Positions 15,442 through 25,127 of a DNA stretch of 64,000 nucleotides are shown here, piece after piece. The notes under the pieces are model-generated. The model was given only the letters and a program-made list of their open reading frames with translations. It ran no database searches and had not been told where the DNA came from. Origin of the DNA: Sphingomonas quercus. Its GTDB lineage: Bacteria > Pseudomonadota > Alphaproteobacteria > Sphingomonadales > Sphingomonadaceae. The number at the start of each line of letters is the position of its first letter. The stretch's first letter is position 1. The stretch is taken from positions 235,873 through 299,872 of the forward strand of contig NZ_JAHKRT010000006.1 of NCBI RefSeq assembly GCF_018863195.1. Direction: 5' to 3'. A program made the translations under genes and the position numbers.

Positions 15442-18400
15442 TTAGCCGATGTCGGGCATTGGACTGATCTGGTTAGCAACGATGGCGAGCTGGTTGAGCC
15501 CGCCGACACCAAGCACCGTCACCGCCCCCTTGCCGGTAAGCGATACGGTGAGGTCGGCAACCCCGTCGCCATTCGTGTCGCCGACACTGCTCGACGTCAC
15601 CGCCAAGCCAGTCGCCAGATAGAGGACGTCATGACCAACCGTATAGTCGGCGATGATGTCTCGGCCGTCGCCGCGGGCGAAGAAGAAGATGTCGTCGCCC
15701 GCCCCGCCGGCCAGCATGTCGCTGCCGACGCCGCCGACAATGACGTCCGCGCCTGCGTCGCCGGTGACGCTGTCGTTGCCCTGCCCGCCATGCAGCCTGT
15801 CGTCGCCATTGCCGCCGGCTAGCACGTCATTCCCCTGGCCGCCCCACAGGCTGTCATGGCCGGCAAGGCCGATCAGCGTGTCGGCGCCCGCATAGCCGTA
15901 GAGCCTATCGCCGACGCCCTGGCCGATGAGCTGGTCCGCCGCCGTGCCGCCTGTACGGATGACGCCGACGAGGAGCTGGTCGAGGCTGACCGTAGCACCG
16001 TCGCCGAAACGGAAGGTCTCGGCGTTGGCGACGGTGTCGGTGCCGTCGCGGTCGGCGAGGCCGTCGGCTACAATGATGCTGCCGGCCTCGCCGCGGGCGA
16101 AGCTGTAGTCGGTGCGCGGGCCGGTAAAGGCGACGATATCATTGTCGGGGCCGCCGTCGAGCCAGTCATTGCCGGCGCCGCCGGCCAGCGTGTCCGCGCC
16201 GCCTTCGCCCGACAGCGTGTCGTCGCCGCCAAAACCTTCGATCAGGTTCGCCGCGGCGTTTCCCGTCAGCGACTCGGCCAGCGTGCGGAAGTCGAACTGG
16301 GCGACCGCCGGGTCATGATCGGAGATGGCCGGGTTCACCGCGCCGTTGCGCTGATTATAGCCGGTGTTGATGTGGACGATATCGTAGCTCGCCACCGAAT
16401 TGAGCGTGTGATCGACGAGGATATGGTCGATCGCCTGAGATCGCCCGTCAAAGTCGTAGGTATAGCGCTCCGCCTCCGGCAGCTTGGTGATGGTGAGGTT
16501 GTCGAAGCTGGTGCGGTCCGTGGCGGGCGTGCCGTCGGGCTTCACATAGCCGGCGGCGACCTCCAGCGGCCGGTAGAAGTAGAAGTCGTTATAGTCGCCG
16601 CCGGAGATGATGCGGGCATCGCCATCTCCTTGCGCTATCCTGTTCAGTATGGCGTTGAGAGCATCGGCGGCGGCGACGCGCTGCGCCCAGTCGCTGTTCT
16701 CGGGCTGGCCGCTGGGAAGGTCCTGCGTCATCTGGTAGAAATTGTCGCTGCCCCCGCTCTTCGACGGGAAGTGGTTGGCGGTGACGTAGACGGTGTTGCC
16801 GTTGAAGGCGAACTCGCCGAGCAGCGACTTGCGCGTGGCCTCGTAATCGACCGGGTTGATCTCGCTGGCGATCATCGAATCGTCGAAGGCGATGTTGTCG
16901 TCGGCATCGCGCACACCGTCGCCGATGCGGTCGGTATATTCGCGCCGCTCGGTCAGGCTCGCATCCGCCGCCAGATCGCCGAGCTGCACCCGATCGGTGT
17001 CGTAGAGGAACCCGACGCGGATATTGCCGTTGGGCTCGCCGCCCTCGGCGCCGTTGACCGGGTCCTGATCGACATATTGGTAATGCTTGCCGGTCGCTGC
17101 ATTGAGCGCATCGACGAGCTGCTGCCACGTTTGGGAGGCATCCGTGCCGCCGGCGCCCGAGCCGTTATTGTCCTGGATCTCCTCGACGGAGATGATGTCG
17201 GGCGCCTTCAGGTTGGAGGCGATCGTCTCTGCGATCTGAGTAAAGCGGGCCGACCCGTCGGTCGGATCGAGATTCTCGACGTTGAAGGTCGCGACCCTGA
17301 GGGAGCGGGCATCGTCCGCCAGCGTCAGTGTCTCCTGCACGGGCTGTGTATCGGTGAGCGTCACCGGATCGGTAACATAGACTTTCAGATTGCCGAAGTC
17401 GAAATCGACCACGCCCGACACGCCGCCTAGCTTGTCGCCCATGGTAAGCTGCTGATCGAAGCCGGAGGTGCCGCCGCGGCCGGCATTGCTGAAGTCGAGC
17501 TCGACGATATCGGGATTCACGTCGCCGTCATGGAGATATTTGCCGCCCTCGTGGGTGGCGTCGTCCGGATTGGCGGTGTCGGGCGGCGAGAAGGGGGGAT
17601 CGCCGGCGATGGTGTAGCCGCCGCGGCTGTTGATCTGCTCGGGATTGGCATGATCCAGCGAATAGGCCTTGAAGTAGACGGCATTGTCCGAGCCGCCGGC
17701 AAAGCCGTCCGCCACCACCATGTTCGGGATGGTGACGCGCATGCCCTCGACCGTCTCGAAGAAATCGAGCGCGTCATTCTGCGGATCAAACGTGTCGTTC
17801 GGATCGTCATGCGCATCGAGATAATCGGGCACCTCGTCGGTGAGGATGGCGTTGGGGATGTGCCGCCCCACGCTACCGTCCAGCACATTGGTGGGCAGTT
17901 CGCTGATCTCGGCGGACTGGCTGACGATCGTCGCATCCGTCAGCATGGTGCGCGGCAGATTGTAGAACGACTGATATTCCATGACGTGCGCCTGCACCGT
18001 CAGCGTCTGGCCGACCTGCAGGCCGGGCGCGGCAGCGGCGACGGTCTGGCCGACATTGGCGTCGTTGCGGGTCATCACGAAGATACCCTCGGACGTCAGC
18101 GCGCTGTCGTCCCAGTCCCCCTGCTGCTCCATCAGATAATAGCCCTGGAGCCGGCCTTCGTCGTCGATGGCGGTGACGACGGCGTTCACCGCTACCGTGT
18201 CGGCCGACTGGACGTTGAAGCTGTGGATACCGGCATCGACGAGTATGGGGCTGAAATTGGCGTCACCCTGGATCTGGCTTATGCGGGTGAAGTCACTGTC
18301 GAGGATCGTGCCGACGCCGGTCGTGTCGGTGATGCCGACATTGCCCGTGGCATTGGCGAGGTTGACGGAGAAGCTCTCCGCGCCCTCTCCGGCATGATCC

Positions 18401-19461
18401 CCCTGGACGGCGACGGTGATCGTCTTGACGGTCTCGTCGGCGGCGAAGCTCAGCGTGCCGTTCCTGGCGACATAGTCGCTGCCGGCATGCGCGGTGCCAT
18501 CGGCCGTCGCGAAATCGACAGAGAAGGGCACGGCATCGCCCGTGCGCGTGACGGTGAAGGTGGCGAAGGTCTGGCCGTCATCGCCTTCGGTGACGGCCGT
18601 GTCGCTGATCGCGACATTGGTGGCGGCCTGATCGTCATTGACGATTACGCCCTGCGCCCGAGCCTGAGCGATGGTGGCGCCGCCGGTGGCGTTGCCGAGG
18701 CTGATGACGAAGCTCTCGTCTGGCTCGACCACCGTGTCGCCGGTGATCGCCACCAGCACATGCGCCTCGGTCTGGCCGGCGGCGAAGATGAGCGTGCCGG
18801 CGGTGGCGACATAGTCGCTGCCGGCATGGGCGGAGCCGTCAGCGGTCGCGTAATCGACCGAAAACGCGCCAGCGCCGCCGCTGCGCGTGACGGTGAAGGT
18901 GATCGTGCTATCGCCGGTGTCGCCCTCGGCGACCGGGGCGGCATCGTCCACCTTGATTTTGATCGGCGTCGCGCCACCGGCGAAGCTCTGGCCAGCATTG
19001 ATGCTGCCATGGCTGCTGGTGGAGACCGCCCAGCTGAAATCGCCGGCCTCGCTGCCCGTGCCGGTGCGGGCGACAGAGGTGCCGTTGGCCGTGCCCGTCT
19101 CCGCAACGCCGACATCGGTGCTGGTCAGTCCATTGGCCGCGCCGTTGGTCGCCTTGAAGCTGCCTTCATAGCTCAGGAACTCGACGACATTGTTGTTGCC
19201 GTCGACGAGCGCGATACCGTCCGGCGAGCCGTTCTGGATCGTGCCCTGGGCGGTGTCCGGATAGGCGAACGAGACGGCGCCGAAGCCGTTTTGCTGATCT
19301 GCAATGACCCCGCTCAGGCTGAGCGTGTTATAGGACTGGCCGTTCGAACCATTGTAAAGGAGGAGCTTGTAGCCGCTGAGATCGGTGCCGGCGATCTCGA
19401 CGAGCTCGCCGACGTCGCCGCCGGCATTGTCATAATGGAACTCGTTGATGAAGATCGACAT
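15442..19461 (-). CDS. Large secreted ExeM/NucH-type endonuclease with Calx-beta and RTX repeats
   Basis: A 1339-residue extracellular protein. In order: a lamin-tail-like domain (1-160, beginning S-I-F-I-N-E-F-H-Y-D-N-A-G), two Calx-beta repeats (about 166-280 and 280-390, each with G-S-D-Y-V-A), an OB-fold nuclease-type domain (390-530), an endonuclease/exonuclease/phosphatase domain (718-1060; L-R-V-A-T-F-N-V-E-N-L, N-H-F-P-S-K, G-G-D-Y-N-D-F, S-D-H-D-P), then haemolysin-type calcium repeats of GGxGxD form (1075-1290). There is no N-terminal signal peptide, and the glycine-rich C-terminus fits type I secretion. It should degrade extracellular DNA for phosphorus or biofilm turnover. No ABC/HlyD exporter is in the window. 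Confidence 0.9.
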   Translation of the reverse strand: MSIFINEFHYDNAGGDVGELVEIAGTDLSGYKLLLYNGSNGQSYNTLSLSGVIADQQNGFGAVSFAYPDTAQGTIQNGSPDGIALVDGNNNVVEFLSYEGSFKATNGAANGLTSTDVGVAETGTANGTSVARTGTGSEAGDFSWAVSTSSHGSINAGQSFAGGATPIKIKVDDAAPVAEGDTGDSTITFTVTRSGGAGAFSVDYATADGSAHAGSDYVATAGTLIFAAGQTEAHVLVAITGDTVVEPDESFVISLGNATGGATIAQARAQGVIVNDDQAATNVAISDTAVTEGDDGQTFATFTVTRTGDAVPFSVDFATADGTAHAGSDYVARNGTLSFAADETVKTITVAVQGDHAGEGAESFSVNLANATGNVGITDTTGVGTILDSDFTRISQIQGDANFSPILVDAGIHSFNVQSADTVAVNAVVTAIDDEGRLQGYYLMEQQGDWDDSALTSEGIFVMTRNDANVGQTVAAAAPGLQVGQTLTVQAHVMEYQSFYNLPRTMLTDATIVSQSAEISELPTNVLDGSVGRHIPNAILTDEVPDYLDAHDDPNDTFDPQNDALDFFETVEGMRVTIPNMVVADGFAGGSDNAVYFKAYSLDHANPEQINSRGGYTIAGDPPFSPPDTANPDDATHEGGKYLHDGDVNPDIVELDFSNAGRGGTSGFDQQLTMGDKLGGVSGVVDFDFGNLKVYVTDPVTLTDTQPVQETLTLADDARSLRVATFNVENLDPTDGSARFTQIAETIASNLKAPDIISVEEIQDNNGSGAGGTDASQTWQQLVDALNAATGKHYQYVDQDPVNGAEGGEPNGNIRVGFLYDTDRVQLGDLAADASLTERREYTDRIGDGVRDADDNIAFDDSMIASEINPVDYEATRKSLLGEFAFNGNTVYVTANHFPSKSGGSDNFYQMTQDLPSGQPENSDWAQRVAAADALNAILNRIAQGDGDARIISGGDYNDFYFYRPLEVAAGYVKPDGTPATDRTSFDNLTITKLPEAERYTYDFDGRSQAIDHILVDHTLNSVASYDIVHINTGYNQRNGAVNPAISDHDPAVAQFDFRTLAESLTGNAAANLIEGFGGDDTLSGEGGADTLAGGAGNDWLDGGPDNDIVAFTGPRTDYSFARGEAGSIIVADGLADRDGTDTVANAETFRFGDGATVSLDQLLVGVIRTGGTAADQLIGQGVGDRLYGYAGADTLIGLAGHDSLWGGQGNDVLAGGNGDDRLHGGQGNDSVTGDAGADVIVGGVGSDMLAGGAGDDIFFFARGDGRDIIADYTVGHDVLYLATGLAVTSSSVGDTNGDGVADLTVSLTGKGAVTVLGVGGLNQLAIVANQISPMPDIG

Positions 19462-19538
19462 GGTCGTCGGTCCCTATGCTGTCATCCACGGCGGCGGGCG
19501 CGCCGAGGCGCGTCGTCTGTCGGTGGCGCGTGCGAGAT

Positions 19539-20258
19539 TCAGGCGGCGAGAGCGGCAGCCGTGCGGCGCCGCAGCGCCGCGCCGGTCAAGCCGAAGCCGG
19601 TGATCATCATCGCCCAGGCAGCAGGCTCGGGCACCGCATCCGGCTCGATCGCCACCGACAAGCTGTCGATCATGCCGAGCGAGGTGCGCGCTGTGCCGGA
19701 GGCTGCGCCCGCCGCATCAATGACGCTCATGCTGTCTGTGACATAGAAATCGAGACCGATGGCGCTCGCGAATTCGGGCAGGCGGATGCCGCCGACGAGG
19801 ATATCCCCGACAAAGTCGCCGCCGAAGGAGAAGCTCGAGCTGATGTTGATGACATTGCCGCCGGCATCGACGGACTGTCCGGCGACCCAAGTCTTGTCGA
19901 TCGAGCCATAGCCGCCGAAGCTGCCGGCGAGCGCATCCGTGCGATAGACATCGCCGCCGAGCATTGGCGCGATGCCGCCGCTGAAGCTCAGGCTGACGGC
20001 GAGGAATTGCGCGTCGTCGCGGAACCAGCTGAAATCGGGATCGGCGGCGCCATTCGCGCCGAGCAGCGCCGTGTCGATGCGTATCGTGCCGGCCAAGCTC
20101 TGCGCGCCGCCATCTACGGTGGCGCCGGTGGCGAGATCCTGCACATACTTCTTATCGACCGTGCCGGTGAAGGAAATGACCAGGACCGCCGCCGGCGCCT
20201 GGCTGGCCGCTGCCAACGCGACGGCAGCGATGAGTCCGCGGTTCACCAAGCTGAACAT
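19539..20258 (-). CDS. PEP-CTERM sorting domain protein
   Basis: A 239-residue exported protein. It has an N-terminal signal peptide (about residues 1-23) and ends with the PEP-CTERM signal V-P-E-P-A-A-W-A-M-M, a short hydrophobic helix and R-R-R. This alphaproteobacterial variant is cut by an exosortase and targeted to the surface or exopolysaccharide. The body is a beta-rich domain without known catalytic motifs. The ATG at 20258 has a G-rich ribosome binding site. It lies 77 nt upstream of the nuclease gene in the same direction, so they may be co-transcribed. Confidence 0.85.
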   Translation of the reverse strand: MFSLVNRGLIAAVALAAASQAPAAVLVISFTGTVDKKYVQDLATGATVDGGAQSLAGTIRIDTALLGANGAADPDFSWFRDDAQFLAVSLSFSGGIAPMLGGDVYRTDALAGSFGGYGSIDKTWVAGQSVDAGGNVINISSSFSFGGDFVGDILVGGIRLPEFASAIGLDFYVTDSMSVIDAAGAASGTARTSLGMIDSLSVAIEPDAVPEPAAWAMMITGFGLTGAALRRRTAAALAA

Positions 20259-20294
20259 AACTACCCCCTGTAGAAGACGGGTTCGTTCAACTAC

Positions 20295-20315
20295 CTTGAC
20301 CATCTCCAAGTCAAG
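20295..20315. promoter_or_regulatory. Inverted repeat CTTGAC-N9-GTCAAG upstream of PEP-CTERM gene
   Basis: A perfect 6-bp dyad 37 nt upstream of the PEP-CTERM start codon. On the minus strand the CTTGAC half also offers TTGACT as a possible -35 element. It is a candidate operator or promoter for the PEP-CTERM/nuclease pair. Confidence 0.35.
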
Positions 20316-21453
20316 AAAGTAAGAATCAGTTAGTGTCTTATTAATGTCACCATACGCAGGCATGGAGCACAATGTGCGTTGGGTCGTGGAACTGTTATTT
20401 CCACGAATCGAGTATCTCGTCATTGTTCTATAATGATATGCTTGCGCTACGGGGACGAGTCTGCGCTGCTCGCGCGCAGTCATCGCTCGGCAGGTGTCTC
20501 AGCAGCGGGCCGCGGCCAATATCCTTCAGCGAGAAGCGCAGCAGAAAGGGGTAGCCGATCCTATGGATGGTTCGCGATTGAGAACGGCGCCGCTGCCTTC
20601 CGGTGTGTTGCCATTGGCAAAAGATCGATTTGGGTGGCTCCGATGCCCGTCGCTATGCCGCTCATTGTCTTACTGGGAGCTCTTCGGGTCGCTGCTTCTG
20701 AAGCAATCGCCTTTGGATTTTCGATGGTAGGCACTCCCATGGCATGGGCCAACGTTAATGTATATTCCTGCCGTTCCGCTTGTCGCATCCGTCCATGCTC
20801 CACTTCCGCCAGATAACGGATCATCAAAATCTACTATTTTGAACTTCATATTCGAAATATCATTAAATAACTGGAGAGCAATTATCGAGTGCCCGTTACC
20901 TATGTCGATCCTATAGAAAGGATCATCAGCAGCGAATTTATAGAGTTCATTAAGAACCTCGTGGGTTCTGGAATATTAACCATCTGACAGTGCGCCACTC
21001 GCATGCTTCTCTATTCGTGAGCTTGCCCACACACTTGCGTGAGTGTTCAGGTAAATTGGATTCTGCTTTGACGGACTTCCTGGGCTCACGACAGTTCCGG
21101 GCGCCTCTCCCGGTGGCGTTGGGCCGGGTGGGACCGTGCCCGTGACTACAATTGGCCCCGTCTGCGTGCCGATTGCAGGCGACAACTTACGGACTTCAGA
21201 AAGCGATAGAGGACGCCTATTCTCTCCGATGCTAGGTCTGAGTTGATTTCATATAGAAGAAGGCCAAACTCGAATCTTATCGGGCGGGCAACCAAAGGAG
21301 GATTTTCTCTCTCGGCAGGCATCCTCTTTCGATCACGATTTGCGTGAACCGGAATTGTCGGATCTTTTCAGCTCAGTATCGCGATAAGCATCGCTGATTC
21401 TTCGGCCGCGGCGTGTACAGTGTGAGGGTTGCGTGCGCACTCTGCACGTTCCC
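20316..21453. other. AT-richer stretch without a confident gene
   Basis: Over 1.1 kb with visibly lower GC than its surroundings, strongest at 20820-20960. Short frames are present: minus strand 20561-20827 (88 codons), and minus strand 20976-21185 with a proline/glycine-rich product. Neither has a recognisable family or a good ribosome binding site. It may be a remnant of transferred DNA or hold a small RNA. Confidence 0.4.
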
Positions 21454-22578
21454 TCACGGTTCGGTGGGATGAAGCAGAACCGCATCCTCGCCGTAGAGGG
21501 CGGCGACCAGGGTTTTGCCGTCAGGAAGGAAGCGCAGGTCGCGCGGGAAGGCGCCGACCCTGATCGTGCTGGCGAGCTTGGCCTCGCCAGCTATGGCCGG
21601 CGTGACCAGCGCCAGCGCCCCGCCGCCATTGGCGAAGCGATCGGAATCGGCGATCCAGAGCTGTTGCCCATCAGGACGGATCGCCAGCCCAACCGGCGAC
21701 TTTCCGACCTCGATCCGCGTCACTCGCGCGCCACCGGAGGCGAGCGAAGAGGGATCGATGCCGAGCACTCGCCCGTCGCCGCGCTCGCTCACCCAAAGGC
21801 TGTGGCCGTCGGCGGTAACTGCCACGCGCACCGGATTGCAGCCAAGCTTCGCCATGCCGACGACTGCGTGGCGCAGATCGGTCGCTGCCTTGGCGACGTC
21901 GATGGAAAGCAGCGCGCCCTTGGCATGTGGTCGGCCACCGCCCTGTTCCGGCATGCATTCGGCAGAGATGCCCGCGATCTGGCTGGTCGAGAACAGTCGG
22001 CTGCCATCGGGTGACAGCGCGAGTCCCACTGGCGCCTGGCCGGTGGCGATGCGCCCGACGACCGCCTTGCTGCCTTGGCCCTGGCGAAGTGCCGCCACGT
22101 TCAGTACGGCGATGCTGGCGCTGTCCTCCTCACTGACGAAGAGCAGGGCGTCGTCCTTGGAGAATTGCGTGTAGACGGCCCCGTGGCTCCCTTCGGGTAC
22201 CGTGGCAATGAGCGGATCCTCATCCGCCGTCACCAGCTTCTCTGCATCCAGGAGGACGAGCGCCTCGCCCGTCGAAACCGCCAGCATGCTGCCGTCATGC
22301 GACAGTGCCAGCCCTGCGCCGGATCCACGCGGCAGACGCACGCTGCGCGTGACGCCGAAGCTGCCCTTTTCGTTGGTCAGCACCGCGACGGCGCCGCTGG
22401 CTGGCCCTTGGGATAGAGAAGCAAAGAGATGGCAATTGTCGCTCGTCGCCTCGGCGGCAAAGGGATGGCCGGGCACCGCGACGGTCTGATCTGCGGCGGG
22501 CGAGGGACAAGCGGCATGACCCTGCCCGGTCAGGAGGAGCGCCGCGATCGCGCAGAAACATCCGGGCCAAACCCTCAT
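21454..22578 (-). CDS. Secreted YncE-like beta-propeller protein
   Basis: A 374-residue periplasmic or surface protein with a signal peptide (cleavage near G-H-A-A, residue 22). Repeated blades have the form P-V-G-L-A-L-S-P-D-G-S-R-L-F and P-V-G-L-A-I-R-P-D-G-Q-Q-L-W, typical of seven-bladed YVTN/YncE-like propellers. There are no catalytic motifs; ligand binding or protein scaffolding is likely. The ATG at 22578 follows GGAGGA at good spacing. It stands alone between two poor-coding stretches. Confidence 0.8.
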   Translation of the reverse strand: MRVWPGCFCAIAALLLTGQGHAACPSPAADQTVAVPGHPFAAEATSDNCHLFASLSQGPASGAVAVLTNEKGSFGVTRSVRLPRGSGAGLALSHDGSMLAVSTGEALVLLDAEKLVTADEDPLIATVPEGSHGAVYTQFSKDDALLFVSEEDSASIAVLNVAALRQGQGSKAVVGRIATGQAPVGLALSPDGSRLFSTSQIAGISAECMPEQGGGRPHAKGALLSIDVAKAATDLRHAVVGMAKLGCNPVRVAVTADGHSLWVSERGDGRVLGIDPSSLASGGARVTRIEVGKSPVGLAIRPDGQQLWIADSDRFANGGGALALVTPAIAGEAKLASTIRVGAFPRDLRFLPDGKTLVAALYGEDAVLLHPTEP

Positions 22579-23163
22579 ATATATATCCTCCGCACACGCC
22601 GCCGGCGGCTTCGCACTACCCCGACTACGAACGTGGAATAAAGAGAGGGAATGTCGAGGACGAATGTCCCTATTCGTCCGATCTGGACCTTCTGTGAATG
22701 CCGAGCCCGATCAGCCCGGTTCCCATTGATAATGGCCGATGTTCGAGCGCCGATGCACCGCGCCGGTGCAATCGTGCCGATGGTCACGCCGCCACCCCGC
22801 TTAGGGCCCGCATATACTTATGCACTATCAAAGATTAAGGCCCGCATGAGAGGCAGGATTCAGCAGCGCTTGCGTGCGCCGCGGCCACATATGGGGCCTT
22901 GGTCGGCTCTCAGTCCTACTCCTTTGGCTCATTGCCATTTCTATGCCCACTTTCAACGTGGCAGCTGGCAGCCAACGGCAAATATTGGCGAAGCCGCAGT
23001 GGCAAATTCTCCCTAAAAAACTACCTTTCAAACCATAAAACTAGAAACACTGGCGTACGGCGGCGGCCGAATAGTTATAATCCCTCCCCTCAGCCAGAAC
23101 ACTATAATCAGACGTCCGTGCGCAGAGCCCTATTGATTGCGGGCTTCGAGTGCTCCTGTTCTG
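22579..23163. other. Gap upstream of the propeller gene
   Basis: About 585 nt with no convincing gene. The imperfect dyad GCACCGCGCCGGTGC is at about 22756-22770, and the word GGCCCGCAT occurs twice nearby. The promoter of the propeller gene should lie at its left end. Confidence 0.35.
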
Positions 23164-23430
23164 ATGGGCAGGTCGCACGTTTCGAGGACACATGGCGTTG
23201 GAGCGCCGGTCGCGGGTTCCGCGCCGTGGGCGGACGATGATGCCGTGGCGTTGCTGGTGCGCGATAACGGCCCCGGCATCCCGCTCGGCGATCGCGAGGG
23301 TGTGTTCGAACCACTCTTCACCAGCCGCCACATGTTGGGCAGCACGCGGCTTGGCCTGAACCCGCGTCTATGCTCACCGCAGCACACGCGCTGGTCGATG
23401 CCGAAACTGGGCTGCGGTGGCCGGGTGGCG
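23164..23430 (+). pseudogene. Histidine-kinase ATPase-domain remnant
   Basis: One frame (about 23236-23355) reads V-R-D-N-G-P-G-I-P, then D-R-E-G-V-F-E-P-L-F-T-S-R and G-S-T-R-L-G-L. These are the G1 box, F box and damaged G2 box of a HATPase_c domain in the correct order and spacing. No dimerisation domain or N box precedes it in frame, and after L-G-L the similarity stops or shifts frame. It is a broken fragment of a sensor kinase gene. Confidence 0.55.
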
Positions 23431-23627
23431 GCTGGCATCAGCGTGCGGGAAGCCCGCCAGATCACGCTCCGCCCCCCCCGGGCGACAGCGCCCGCGCTCC
23501 TTGGGATGGTCGACGATCGCGTCCCGGACCTAGGCCGCCGCCGGCGTGGGCCGCCATGCCGTTCCGGACGCCGGTGCCTGGACTGGCACCGCCTGCGCCG
23601 CCCGTCAGCGCCGTGCGCTGGCGGCCG

Positions 23628-25055
23628 TCAAGGTGCGATGTCGCCGCCGCCGCTTCTCACGCGCAGCGCCCGACCGGCCTTGAAGCCGAGCGCCGCGCCG
23701 ACGCGATCATCCCATCCATAAGGATCGTTGCGCACGATCGGCTCGCCGGATTGGTCGAACAGCACCGTCTGGTAGAGCATCCTCACCGGAATGCGGCGCG
23801 GCAGCTTGACGAAGCTTTCCTCGCCGCTCGCCTGCGCCTCGTTCCACTCCTCCTCGACGCCCTCGTCGCGGGCGAGCATGGCGGCGAAGCCCAGGGCATC
23901 CTCCACCCGGACGCAGCCATGACTGCGCTGGCGCTGCACCATGCCGAACAAGGCCTTGGCCGGCGTGTCGTGCAGGTAGATCGCCTGGTCATTCTGCATG
24001 TCGAACTTGACGAGACCGAGGGAATTTTTCGGTCCGGAGCGCTGCACGATCCAGCCGTCCTTCCACTCCATGTCATTGGCCTCGAGATAGCCGGGCCCCT
24101 TCTGCGCGATCTCGTTGTTCTGCACCGACCGGGGCACCGTCCAGGTCGGATTGGCGACGAGGCGGAAGATCGGCGAGCCGAGCTGGGGCGTCTGCTTGTC
24201 CGGCTCGCCGACCACGACATTGCGCCTGTCGGCAATGCGCCCGTCGCGCCAATAGGTGAGCCGTGCCGCCGCCACGTTGACATCGATGCGGGTCGGCGGC
24301 GGGGTCCGCTCCAGCCACCGCATCCGCTCCATCGCCACGGCGATGGCGCGCCGCCGGTCAAGGTCGGACATGTTGAGGATCGCCAGCGCCTCGCTGCCGA
24401 TCACCCCGTCGGGCTTCATCCCGTAGTCGGCCTGCATCCTCTTCACCGCGGCGACCATCGCCGGCGTGTAGCGCGTGCCCTGCGCGGCGCGAACGTCAAT
24501 ATAGTCGAGGTTGACGAGTTGCTGCGCGATGATCGGCATGCGCGGATCGCTCATCCCCGGCCTGATCATCTCCCCTGCGGCCGGCACATTGGCGGGCGGC
24601 GACATGGGCTGGGCGGCGAGCTTGAGATAGGCTTGCGAAAGGCGCCGATATTCGTCGGTCCGGGGCGCCAGGCTGTCGAGCCAGGCGGTGACATTGCCGG
24701 TGCGCAGTGCGTCGGCGAGCCCGGCCTTGAGGTCCGGCGCAGGCCGCGGCACGGTATAGAGATCGTAGAGCTTCGCGGGATCGGTGGCGCCGCGCGCCAG
24801 CGCCGAGGCATAGGCAAGCGCAACGCGGGTGAGCTCCGCATCCCCTTCCCCGGCGAGGGCGAACGGCATCTGGTCGAGCCCATGGGCGGCGCGGCGCCCG
24901 ATCGCCTGCCGCAACTGGCCGGCCGCCTGCGTGCTCCAGCGCGGCCGCTGGGCGGTCTCGCTCCCGGCGGTTGCCTTGTCTGCCTGGGGTTGTTGGATAT
25001 CGCACCCTGCCAAAGCCAGCATGAGCGCTGCCGACCGCAGCAAGGCTGAACGCAC
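23628..25055 (-). CDS. L,D-transpeptidase lipoprotein (YcbB/LdtD-like)
   Basis: A 475-residue cell-wall enzyme that forms 3-3 crosslinks in peptidoglycan or attaches proteins to it. It has a lipobox, L-A-L-A-G-C at residues 13-18, a peptidoglycan-binding helical module (about 170-225, with M-Q-A-D-Y-G-M-K-P-D-G-V-I-G) and a YkuD catalytic domain (240-410) containing H-G-C-V-R near residue 377 with the nucleophilic Cys. I chose GTG 25055, 6 nt after AAGGAG; an ATG 4 nt upstream is in another frame. The domain order matches the long LdtD class, not the short ErfK type. Confidence 0.9.
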   Translation of the reverse strand: MRSALLRSAALMLALAGCDIQQPQADKATAGSETAQRPRWSTQAAGQLRQAIGRRAAHGLDQMPFALAGEGDAELTRVALAYASALARGATDPAKLYDLYTVPRPAPDLKAGLADALRTGNVTAWLDSLAPRTDEYRRLSQAYLKLAAQPMSPPANVPAAGEMIRPGMSDPRMPIIAQQLVNLDYIDVRAAQGTRYTPAMVAAVKRMQADYGMKPDGVIGSEALAILNMSDLDRRRAIAVAMERMRWLERTPPPTRIDVNVAAARLTYWRDGRIADRRNVVVGEPDKQTPQLGSPIFRLVANPTWTVPRSVQNNEIAQKGPGYLEANDMEWKDGWIVQRSGPKNSLGLVKFDMQNDQAIYLHDTPAKALFGMVQRQRSHGCVRVEDALGFAAMLARDEGVEEEWNEAQASGEESFVKLPRRIPVRMLYQTVLFDQSGEPIVRNDPYGWDDRVGAALGFKAGRALRVRSGGGDIAP

Positions 25056-25127
25056 GCATTACTCCTTCAGATGAAATCGGCAGGTCGAGCGCCGGGCGGA
25101 CAAGAGACCGCCCCGGCGCACGCCCGT

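Noticed and set aside
15600..16240. Short repeated units that could suggest a CRISPR-like or tandem DNA repeat
   Set aside because: They are the degenerate codons of GGxGxD calcium-binding repeats in the nuclease; spacing and sequence vary as expected for protein repeats.
20561..20827. Minus-strand 88-codon frame in the AT-richer stretch
   Set aside because: No domain, no good start signal and no neighbour context; kept only as part of the gap description.
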